From Physocladia obscura (lineage: Eukaryota; Chytridiomycota; Chytridiomycetes; Chytridiales; Chytriomycetaceae): DNA of 10,036 bases. Below the pieces are notes generated by a model. It ran no database searches and was not told the DNA's origin. It worked only from the letters and a program-made list of their open reading frames with translations. Numbering within the stretch: position 1 is the first letter of the stretch; every line of letters starts with the position of its first letter. Made by a program: the position numbers and the translations under genes. This document shows positions 1 to 7,347 of the stretch, piece by piece. Where the stretch lies: positions 1-10,036 of the forward strand of contig JADGJH010001431.1 in NCBI GenBank assembly GCA_027596945.1, read 5' to 3'.

Positions 1-2
1 CC

Positions 3-74
3 GCCTCCTCAGTCGGCTCCTTCGACGAGTCGTCCTCCGTGCGATCCTATTCCGCCAACGGAAGAACCTACTAG
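3..74 (+). CDS. Probable C-terminal end of an unidentified upstream gene (partial)
   Basis: Frame 3 is open from the window edge to TAG at 72-74 and reads as a Ser-rich tail with SVGSFDESSSVRSYSANG before the final RTY. Most codons end in C or G (GCC, TCC, GGC, TTC, GAC, GAG, AAC, ACC). This third-position bias is typical of a real, well-expressed coding end and is absent from the AT-rich DNA that follows. Possible poly(A) signals AATAAA lie downstream at 132-137 and 201-206. The tail contains no known domain, so no function can be given. Frame 1 is also open, to TAA at 244-246, but it runs on through AT-rich spacer and has no codon bias, so I prefer frame 3. It does not resemble the tandem family downstream. 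Confidence 0.42.
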   Translation, partial: ASSVGSFDESSSVRSYSANGRTY

Positions 75-423
75 CACTGGCAGTGGACCCACCCACCCCT
101 GCGTACCTGTACATGATGATTACCTAGACCAAATAAATCAATTTTATTGTTTACCAAGTACTGCTACACCCCATAACCGTTTGTTTTTGTGCATGGCAGC
201 AATAAAAAACCACTTAGAGATAAAAATTGGTTGTAATAACTCATAATGTCAATGAAAGTCCTCAACTTGACTAAATTGGGCTGGCATATGCAAGTAATTT
301 TGTGGCATCTTGAGACACATTTGAGCGGTTTGCATTAATTCAAATGATTGCAGTTTTTTTTTTGTTTTCTTTTTTTTTGTACCTATAAAAATAATAAAAA
401 TAATAACTAAAAAAGACTGTCTT
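75..423. other. AT-rich spacer between the upstream gene end and pseudogene E
   Basis: No gene is visible. The stretch has two AATAAA hexamers (132-137, 201-206) that could end the upstream transcript. A T-rich tract runs from 354 to about 378, followed by A/T-rich repeats of the AATAATAAA type near 384-408. The T-rich tract and A-rich DNA lie just before the ATG at 424 and may be old promoter DNA of pseudogene E, but nothing shows this directly. Confidence 0.5.
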
Positions 424-658
424 ATGTATCTGTTGGGCGAAAATCGAATTTATCAAGGGCATGATAGACATCGACTCTCGCCATTTTGCAGTTTAAAACA
501 CGCTCGTCCTGCAACTAACATTGCCATCGAACCTCCTTCTATGGAATCTTCGTTCACGTCACCATAAGCAGAAGATACGAAACGAAAAGCCGCAAGTAAC
601 AGTGTCAATTCAAATTGGTAGCTATTGTTCAGGAAAGTCTCTTGCTGACTTGTGATTC

Positions 659-697
659 GTGAGTCTATGTGATATCAAAGATTTTGTTGATCTTCAG
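659..697 (+). other. Remnant intron of pseudogene E
   Basis: GTGAGT at 659 and CAG ending at 697 bracket 39 bases. The intron 3' part GATTTTGTTGATC-TTCAG aligns with GATTTTATTGATTGG...TCAG before exon 2 of gene B. At 39 bases it is shorter than the introns of A, B and C (68-111), so deletion is likely. Confidence 0.4.
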
Positions 698-1060
698 GTT
701 CATATCTTTAAATCTAAAACCCCAACCAAACCGAAGTTCGATAAAATCTGTACTGTCGCAGTGTGTTAAGTAATATTTGGTCTTAAAAGCAGACTTATGC
801 ACAATCCATATTACACGAAAACATTTTACCGTACGATCAAGTCACGTCAGATATCCAGCGGTACTGTGAACCCCGCCGATCGTCGATAATATCCCGATTG
901 CCATAAGCGGCCTGGCCATAGGCGTTTCCGCAATTACTGTTTCTTTCACAACACACAACTACTTCGGTCGTTTTTATTGCGTCAACTGACACTCACGTGG
1001 TAGTGGTATGGAATCTCTCGTGCCCTGACGCCATCTCTGCAAAAATGTGGCACTAATCAA

Positions 1061-1077
1061 TTTTTTTTTTTTTTTTT
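1061..1077. repeat. Poly-T tract (17 T) inside pseudogene E
   Basis: An uninterrupted run of 17 T lies between the PH-like and linker-like remnants of pseudogene E. On the minus strand it is poly-A. It could be the tail of a small retroposed insertion, but no insertion body or target-site duplication is evident. Confidence 0.8.
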
Positions 1078-1500
1078 GATCTGCAATCTCAACGAAAACA
1101 ACAGAAATCAGTCATATCATTGTGGTCCATCACCGTAACTTTCGTCGAATTCGAATACTGCCATCACCTATGCTTTGCAAAAATATACCCACGCTTGAAA
1201 CTGCGGTTGTCCATGAAAAGCAAAATTCCGCCACCGAAACACAACATTCGATTACAATTTCATCTTCTATACACAAGCGGCAATGTGCGCCGTGTTTGTA
1301 GATCCGGTAATAATTTGAAAGCCGTCGCAGTGTCGCGCACAAACTATACGTCGAGGACTGCCAGTAAATACAGCAGCAAATTTGAGGCACAAATGAAGGC
1401 TATCCATAAATAGATGACTATGATAAAGACGCGATGAAACAATATTGCTATAAGATACAAGCCACAAAAGTTTTGAATAAAAGCAAGTAGATTTTACAAC

Positions 1501-1938
1501 AGCACCAGTTATAGCAAATACCAGAAAACGGAAACGGCAGCGGCAGTTTTTGATGGTAAGGCCACATCAGCTGTAAACAATGGAGCATGTGAGATATGCT
1601 GGATATTTAAAACCGTTGTTTCGGGCAAAGGAATCTTCTCATTGGTGTACATAGTCTTTGAACAAAGTGTGAATATATGATAATAAAAATTTTGCACTTC
1701 CAATATTAAATTTTCTGATAAGAACCGTTTAATTCATCAAAAGTGGGAAAATGAAGTGATCGTGGTGTAATATTTTATAAACAAAGAACGTGATAAGCGC
1801 GTGACGCGAGTTCAGGGCTGAAGTGTGCAAAGTGAGATCTTATCGTTCGCTCACGTGATATCATTGGGATTGCTTCTATAAACGCCACCCCAAGTTGAAA
1901 ATTTTTGTTTTTTTTTCAAACTTATTTCAACCAACAAC
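1501..1938 (+). promoter_or_regulatory. Upstream region of gene A with a CACGTG box
   Basis: The 438 bases between pseudogene E and the start of A hold no convincing gene; a 64-codon antisense frame here looks accidental. A perfect E-box/G-box CACGTG sits at 1852-1857, 82 bases before the ATG. A T-rich stretch (about 1901-1917) follows, and the start context is CAACAACATG with A at -3. CACGTG is bound by bHLH factors in fungi, but binding here is inference. A second CACGTG lies upstream of gene C. Confidence 0.35.
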
Positions 1939-3273
1939 ATGCAGCGACACCAACTTCAAGACGGAAGCTGGCAACAGTATTCCCAATATCCAAACTCGCC
2001 AACATTACGTGATGTTTCGGACAGACTGATGATTTCAACTAAACTGAACGGGCTGATTGATTCTCCAACCGATTTCAATTTTACGGACGATAATGAATCC
2101 GTTTTTGGTAGTGCGCGGCCAGAATCTCTAATATTGAATATCCCTGTTGCCCGCAGTCGATCAGTTGGCTCTAATCCTGTCAGAAAACCTCGGACACATT
2201 CCAGAACTGCAGCTCCACTTTCGCCCCAGATTCAGCCATCTGTGACTCTTGGCCAGTTACAACTGTCAGCATATGCTATGTAAGTAAACAATTACCTAAT
2301 CATTTTCCTCTAAGATCATTCATCATCTTCCTATCGTGCTTTTCAGAGTCAGAGAAGCAAACTGATATTAATGAAATTTTTTTTTTACAGAATGTCTGGA
2401 TATCTGACAAAGCTGGAACCTGACGGATCATCAATCCCACGGTTCTTCCTGTTAACGGAAGACTCGCAAATTTTTGCATTCAAAACCAACTTCGATCAGT
2501 CTGCGGTTCCTATTGCGACTCTCAACGTCGCGGCTTCTTGCGCAATGAACATTGACGCCTCTGACAATACTTATTTTGTTCTTCAAGTCCCAGGAATCAC
2601 ACAAACGTGGATTTTGACCAGTGATGAAGAGCAGACGGCATTGCTTTGGACTAGAAGCATCAACCGTGTTGTTGACAACTCTCAGTACCTCAAACTTGAT
2701 ATTGAAAGCAACAATCATGCTCGATCAAACAGTATCCGGTCTACTGTCACATCACCTACCACACCCAGTAGTTATAGGTCTAATAGGCCATCAGTCTCTT
2801 CTTCAATCTTCACAACATCAACAACAGCGTCTGATGCCTCAACCCGTCATGTTTCTGTAACATCTTCAACAGGCGGCGTTTCAGTATATTCTGGTATATC
2901 AATGGCGCGATCAAATTCAATAGCATCAGCTCGTAGTACTGTTAGTATTGAAGAGCGACAAGCGCAGATGCGGCGGATGCATGAAAACTACGTAGCTACG
3001 CAGCAGATTGACGGCGAACGGCGAAGGGCCGAGTTTCTGGCAAAGAAGGCGGAAATTGAGCGAATCCGCACACAGGCTGTTGCAGAAGAAAGGGCACGGA
3101 TTGCAGCTCTTGAGCAAAGAAAACGCCTACAGGATAAAGAATACACTGAAACGGCGAGAAAAGAGGGAGGAGAGAAAAAAGGAAAAACTTCAAAAAGTGC
3201 TCATGATATGACTTTCGCAAGACCGAAAGGGTTTGAGAACGATGTGTTAGTGATGTGTCATGTGCCATTTTGA
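1939..3273 (+). CDS. Gene A: PH-like domain protein with Ser-rich regions and C-terminal coiled coil (join 1939-2279, 2391-3273)
   Basis: The spliced product has 407 residues. Residues 1-113 (exon 1) are polar and Ser/Thr/Pro-rich, with LNIPVARSRSVGS at 66-78. Residues 115-208 form a PH-like domain. It starts SGYLTKL, continues RFFLLTEDSQIFAFK (131-145) as strands 2-3, has TWILTSDEEQ at 186-195, and ends in a helix with the characteristic Trp200 (ALLWTRSINRVV). A Ser/Thr linker of about 90 residues contains ARSNSI twice (224-229, 286-291). Residues 299-370 are a charged coiled coil starting EERQAQMRRMHENY. The role is not known. PH domains bind phosphoinositides or proteins at membranes, so a membrane-associated adaptor is the likely class. 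ATG 1939 is the first in frame and has a good context. Splicing restores one frame: the codon AT|A spans the intron. It is the largest of the three intact copies. Confidence 0.85.
2280..2390 (+). other. Intron of gene A (phase 2, 111 nt)
   Basis: The donor is GTAAGT at 2280 and the acceptor TTTTTTACAG ends at 2390. Exon 1 has 341 bases, so the intron splits a codon after base 2. The nearer acceptor TTTCAG ending at 2346 would lead to an in-frame TGA within a few codons, which favours 2390. The intron lies immediately before the SGYL start of the PH domain, exactly as in genes B and C. Confidence 0.88.
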
Positions 3274-3793
3274 GGAATTGGTTGTGTTCTTGTATTTTGT
3301 TTTTTCGTCTTATTTTCTCCCCAGTATTTTTGAACCTTGTTTGATGAAATTTAACCTCATACATATTATCCATTCTGTTGGAAGCTTCTGTATGCCTCAG
3401 ACAAATGAATATGAAAAAATGAGTTGTAAAAAAGAAAAAAATTCGAACCTATCAAAATCACATTTTCAATCAATAATATTACAATATCGAAATTCAGAAT
3501 CATAAATGCCGTTAGGCTTTGCCCAGCACTGATCGGTCAGTCAAAAAGAAATTTTTTGTTGATATAATAACTTAACGGAGCCAGCAACTGAATCATTGGC
3601 ACAATTTGCCCAAAAGTAACTCTTTGACTATCTTTCAAGTAAGGGAAATCTATCGAAGAATGCGAGCCACCTTTGATGAGTTGCACTATTGAAAGCCAGG
3701 TCTATTTTGTACTGCCCAATGTTCAATGTTACCTTCCTTAGCATTATTGTCAAACTTTATGTTGAGAGAGCTAGCATAGGTAAAATGTAGACG
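3274..3793. other. 3' flank of gene A
   Basis: The stretch is AT-rich and non-coding, with scattered CpGs (near 3306, 3443, 3488, 3510, 3533, 3575, 3654, 3663, 3792). It probably holds the 3' UTR of A. I see no clear AATAAA signal close to the stop codon and no gene on either strand; short open frames here overlap the end of A or are of random length. Confidence 0.5.
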
Positions 3794-5056
3794 AGCTGAC
3801 AGCTTCAATAAAAAAAAAATGTGAAGCTTAGGGTAGCATATTCATGAAAGTAGAACTTCTCACATACTTCAAGGATACCAGCTGGAACCCAAAAGAGTTA
3901 GCAACTGTGTCAATTTTGTGAGTGGAGGACTATAGAGCATCAGGATAATGGAAAAGGAGTTGATATTATGAGATAAAAACAATTGGCTTTCAGATAGTTA
4001 GGGCAATGGATGTGCTTTTGCTGATGGGAAATAGTGTGCAAAAAATTTAATGAGGGAAGTACTTTTTCACAGTGGCTGAAGACTGATTGTACTATTGGGG
4101 ATCAGGATGCAGCAATTGCTGGACATTCACTGGATTCTGGGGAAAACTTTTGGTGAATCAATTTCTTAGACTGTGATAAAGTACAAGTGGCAGCTTTAGC
4201 AGAGAATAATGCCAGCTTCTAAACTAGCACACCACACTTTGGCTTAGAGTCAATTCCAAGTGGTTTTTTCAGTTATGTTTGAGAAAACAAAAATTGCATT
4301 GTCAACTATGTCAAAATTTTTGTTTTAGTTGAGAATGAAGAAATGAAAAAAAACAGCAGTGGTGAGAAGAGGAACAACAACAGAAATTCAGTAGCAACAA
4401 AAAACTACACAAGCAAAATGCAACATGGAAGCTATTAAAAGAACAATTACAGCCACAGCTAGTTAAGGGGAACCATCTTATAAACTGAAGTGCAAATGTA
4501 CAAAGTGCAAATTGACTGACAGTAGCCAAAAATTTAGATGATAATAAGTTCAAGAAGATGTCAAAAGGGGATTTTATTGTATACATGATGATGACTGAAG
4601 AAGCAAGCAAAGATACCAAAACCAGTCCAGCAACCCTGAAAATGGAATGCAACTATTGGCATTGATCAAAAAATTTGGTGTTGATGGGCAAACATATGTG
4701 GTTTTCTTTATTATTATCAATACTCATTCTATTTTGATTCAAAGACTCTCTTTCAAACAAGCTGGGATTATTTTTCCATTTGTTGCAATATCCTTCCATT
4801 CTCTCTCTCATAGGCAGTTATCACCCCTCTTAGTTTTGCTTAAAGCAGAGAGCTATTACTATCTTTACATCTATAGTTTTGTGAAATAAAAATGGAAATT
4901 TTTTTTTTCAGATTTCAAGAAACATATCTAAAAAAACCCAGCAATGATACTATTAAACCAACATTCATTCAAACATTGAGTGTTCCATCAAGTATTTGGA
5001 ATTAAGTACACAATTACAATGGAAAACAATTTAAAAATAAATTTTTACATATAAAA

Positions 5057-5071
5057 TTTTTTTTTTTTTTT
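5057..5071. repeat. Poly-T tract (15 T)
   Basis: Fifteen consecutive T lie 12 bases before the CT microsatellite, within the CpG-free block. Together they resemble the low-complexity end of an old insertion, though no matching direct repeats are visible. Confidence 0.85.
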
Positions 5072-5083
5072 GATTGAAAGTCT

Positions 5084-5110
<27 letters not shown>
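5084..5110. repeat. (TC)n microsatellite
   Basis: A perfect TC dinucleotide run of about 13 units (27 bases). On the minus strand it reads as GA repeats and explains the Arg-Glu run in an antisense open frame, which is therefore not a gene. Confidence 0.95.
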
Positions 5111-5114
<4 letters not shown>

Positions 5115-5317
5115 CAAAAAGTCAAAGCTGCATTTGTTATAAAACTTGTATAATTTTTTTAATTGGAACAGCCCAGCTATTGTTTCCAAGTATGTCTTGG
5201 ACCAGATTGCAACATGCTTGTACTTTAATTTTATCATCATAGTTGATCTCCAAATCATCCAAGAATTTGCTTTATATACCCTAATTACAGTAGGGACTGT
5301 ATTACATTTTTTTGAGA

Positions 5318-5849
5318 CGTGCTTTCATTTTTATAATCCTGCAGTTGAAGAATCAAGTAAACTTGGAGGCATAGACTTTTTCGGAACCGTAAAATATAAC
5401 TCAATAGTTTCTATTATTTTATTATTGGTTATTTGCTGATCTCATTTACAATTTTTTTTATTTTGTAGTCACATGTCTGTTCACGGGGTGAGACAAAAGT
5501 CATTTCTTGGCAGGTTTCAGTGAGCGAAGGAAAATATTTATCTGCATTTGTAGGAGCTGAGAAAAATTGTTTTCAACCACTTCTGTGATAAAGAGATTTT
5601 GGATTTGTTTGCGTGGGAAGCCAGTTTTTTCGCCGCCTGTAATCATTTGCCGTAGAGATTATGAATTTCGTTAATCAAAAACTTCGCAAAACGACAATCA
5701 AGTTTCGTCGGACTTGATAATATGCTACATGGTTTTTCTTAACATGATTTAAGGAGTGTTTCGAATTTCACATTCGTTGGGCTTGAGCTCATGGAATAGA
5801 ATCATCAAACCCGGATTTGAAAAATTAAGAATATAATTTTCAATTTAAG
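5318..5849 (+). promoter_or_regulatory. Upstream region of gene B
   Basis: CpGs reappear from 5318 and become common after about 5480 (for example TTCGCCGCC near 5628, AACTTCGCAAAACGACAA near 5681, GTTTCGTCGGAC near 5703). The CpG-depleted block therefore ends abruptly before the start of B. An open frame at 5146-5439 straddles this border, begins with TTG rather than ATG and lacks any recognisable domain, so I do not call it. No CACGTG is seen here, unlike upstream of A and C. The start context of B is TTTAAGATGG, with A at -3 and G at +4. Confidence 0.35.
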
Positions 5850-6834
5850 ATGGAATTACAACCAAAGACATCATTTCGATCTCAGTCGGTCAACGCAGTA
5901 AGCCGATTAAACAGCGTGAAGAGTAATTATTCGGATTCATACACCCCAGGCCTTGAAACACCGCCGAGTCCATCGCAATCCTCAATCAGTTTCGGTGTTT
6001 TCTCATCACGCAACAATTATTCCAGTCAACAGCTGCAACCAAATCCAAGTCTGAATCTTACCCGTACCAGATCATTTAACAGCCAAATATCACGTCCACT
6101 GAGTTTCTTTTCTCTCAACCGCCTCTTGAGTCAGGCAACGTGTGTCTTATTTTAACATTCTTAAAACATTCTTAGCCACTAAACTAAAAATTTTCATTGA
6201 TTTTATTGATTGGTTTGTCAGCGTTTCTGGATATCTTTCACGTCATGAAGACCCACACCAATACCTCTTCTACGTCTTTACGCCAGATCTACAACTGTTT
6301 GCCTTTTCCTCAAGTGTTCATGATACCGCACCACTCGACGTTCTTGCCGTCACTAGTTGTGTTGGTTTATTCAGCCCAATAGTAAATGCGTATGTCCTGC
6401 GCTTTCAGGGTCCTTCTAGTGCATGGAAAATGCTGTGTTATGAAGAAGATACTCTTCACATGTGGACGAGTGTTGTAAACAAGGCGCTTGATGAAAGTGA
6501 GGCTTTGGTTGCTGCAACTTCGGCGACCACAACGTCATCCACTCGTTCAAGAGATCAGAAAATCGCACCAGCTGGAGAAATCAGCGAGGAGCGAAAAGCG
6601 CAGATGAAAAAAATGCATGAATTGTATGTGCAATCGCAGACCAACGAATGGGAAAGAAAGCGGGCAGCTTATTTGGTCAAGAAGGAGGAATTTGACAGGA
6701 TACGCGAGCAGGAGGAAAGAGAGCGGATGCTAGAGAATGAAGCGAGAAGTTCTTCGGAAGAACAAATGAAACGGGAGAAGATAAAAAGGAAGAAGGATGA
6801 TATTTACTTCCACGGTGGAATGTCTTTTGTATGA
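5850..6834 (+). CDS. Gene B: PH-like domain protein with short linker and coiled coil (join 5850-6139, 6222-6834)
   Basis: The spliced product has 300 residues, the shortest intact copy. Residues 1-96 are Ser/Asn/Pro-rich, with LETPPSPSQSS (35-45) and LNLTRTRSFNS (68-78). The PH-like domain spans about 98-187: VSGYLSR, YLFYVFTPDLQLFAF (111-125), a middle strand AYVLRFQG (153-160), and the final helix with Trp178 (LHMWTSVVNKALDE). The linker is only about 25-30 residues. The coiled coil runs from 218 (SEERKAQMKKMHELY) to about 290 and is rich in Glu, Lys and Arg. Compared with A and C, the domain lacks the Arg just before strand 2 (YLFYVF against PRFFLL and RRFFVL), so phosphoinositide binding may be weak or lost. 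Function is unknown; family traits suggest an adaptor. ATG 5850 is chosen because it gives an exon 1 of the same length class and the same splice phase as the sister genes. Confidence 0.83.
6140..6221 (+). other. Intron of gene B (phase 2, 82 nt)
   Basis: The donor GTGTGT starts at 6140 and the acceptor TTTGTCAG ends at 6221. Exon 1 has 290 bases, giving phase 2; the split codon is AC|C (Thr), followed by V-SGYL. GT at 6142 or 6144 would give the wrong phase. CACTAAAC within the intron could serve as branch point. The position is the same as in A and C. Confidence 0.82.
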
Positions 6835-7347
6835 CATATTGACAATGATTTTTTCATATGACAAATATTAGAAGAATGGCAGTTCAGAAATACAATGTTT
6901 ATATTTATTTCATTTTGAACCTCTTCAAGGTTTTTATGATGCTTGCTTCAGGGGCACTGACTCTCGGAAAATTATAATTTCAAGATTATTGAAAAGACCC
7001 AAAGCTTAATAATAATTTCATTTAAAATAATTTTAATATAAAACAGTCGGAATAGTTGGTCTCCGATGACGATTTTACCAACTGCGGAATTTATTTCTTT
7101 GAATTTTTAATCCATAAACAAACAATTTTTGCCCACGTGGCCCAACGCATTGATTATACTCTCAGAAAACTGTACAACGAGTTTTAGGAACATGAAAATT
7201 AAGAAATTATAGTTAAAAATTATAGTTTTTTAAGGAACAAAAGAATAAGTCAGCAATTCATAATCACATAAAATGCTCAAAATTTTAAAAGATTAAAAAA
7301 GAGATCTAAGGAAAAATCGAAAACACAAATTTCCCGCACGAATAATA
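6835..7347 (+). promoter_or_regulatory. Spacer between B and C, with a CACGTG box
   Basis: The 513 bases are AT-rich and hold no gene. They contain the 3' flank of B and the upstream region of C. A CACGTG box lies at 7134-7139, 209 bases before the start of C. An 11-base direct repeat AAATTATAGTT occurs at 7204-7214 and 7217-7227. The start context of C is AATAATAATGT. Confidence 0.4.

Larger units (their letters stand above)
424..1500 (+). pseudogene. Pseudogene E: heavily decayed first copy of the PH/coiled-coil family
   Basis: No intact protein remains, but family landmarks occur in order. From ATG 424 a frame runs to TAA 565-567 and keeps an IEPPSMESSFTSP segment resembling LETPPSPSQSS of gene B. 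The same frame, past the stop, has RKAASNSV (about 580-610), like ARKASHAS in C and ARSRSVGS in A. A GTGAGT donor (659) and TTCAG acceptor (697) follow. The intron end and next bases (about 680-712) match gene B at 6201-6240 with small gaps. A PIAISGLAIGVS reading near 892 recalls PIATLNVAASCA of A, and ACGTGG near 995 matches the A codons for the PH strand Trp. The last landmark is FEAQMKAIH at about 1381-1410, matching the coiled-coil start AQMRRMHE/AQMKKMHE. Stops and frameshifts lie between these blocks. The order of five or six weak matches is the argument; each alone is weak. The 3' limit is uncertain. Confidence 0.5.
3794..5317. mobile_element. CpG-free, AT-rich block; probable old methylated repeat
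   Basis: Reading all 1524 bases, I find no CG dinucleotide, while TG and CA are frequent; the flanking DNA and the genes have many CpGs. This is the mark of long cytosine methylation and deamination, usually on transposable elements. No intact ORF or terminal repeat is seen. Broken coding-like pieces occur on the + strand: 4366-4488 (40 codons, Glu/Gln/Lys-rich, ends TGA), then a shifted frame from 4479 with CKCTKCKL, then a frame from the ATG near 4558 reading SKGDFIVYMMMTEEASK. I cannot assign them to a transposase family. The minus-strand frame at 4311-4652 is only the antisense of purine-rich DNA. The call as a mobile element is inferred from composition. Confidence 0.4.

Noticed and set aside
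1..246. Frame 1 open from the window edge to TAA 244-246
   Set aside because: It passes through AT-rich spacer with AATAAA and loses the C/G third-position bias; frame 3, ending at 74, fits coding DNA better.
1120..1413. 97-codon open frame on the + strand
   Set aside because: It begins with TTG, has no codon bias, and overlaps open frames on the other strand. Its last residues (AQMKAIH) fit better as part of decayed copy E than as a gene of its own.
2996..3373. 125-codon antisense frame over the end of gene A
   Set aside because: It is the shadow of the Glu/Lys/Arg-rich coil of A and runs into the AT-rich flank; it contains no domain.
3420..3460. GGTTCGAA on the minus strand as a tRNA T-arm
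   Set aside because: No matching acceptor stem, D-arm or anticodon arm could be formed with the neighbouring AT-rich DNA.
4085..4200. Possible sixth copy: TGGACATTCACTGGATTC and following bases faintly resemble the end of the PH domain of C
   Set aside because: The match needs several gaps, has no flanking family landmarks and could be chance; a frameshift-aware alignment with shuffled controls would decide.
4311..4652. 113-codon minus-strand frame rich in Phe, Leu, Cys and Ser with a membrane-like look
   Set aside because: Its composition follows from purine-rich DNA on the + strand in a CpG-free decayed block; no conserved motif is visible.
5031..5258. Minus-strand frame with an Arg-Glu repeat
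   Set aside because: The repeat is only the translation of the TC/GA microsatellite at 5084-5110.
5146..5439. 97-codon hydrophobic + strand frame
   Set aside because: It starts with TTG, crosses the border of the CpG-free block and has no recognisable domain or family residue.
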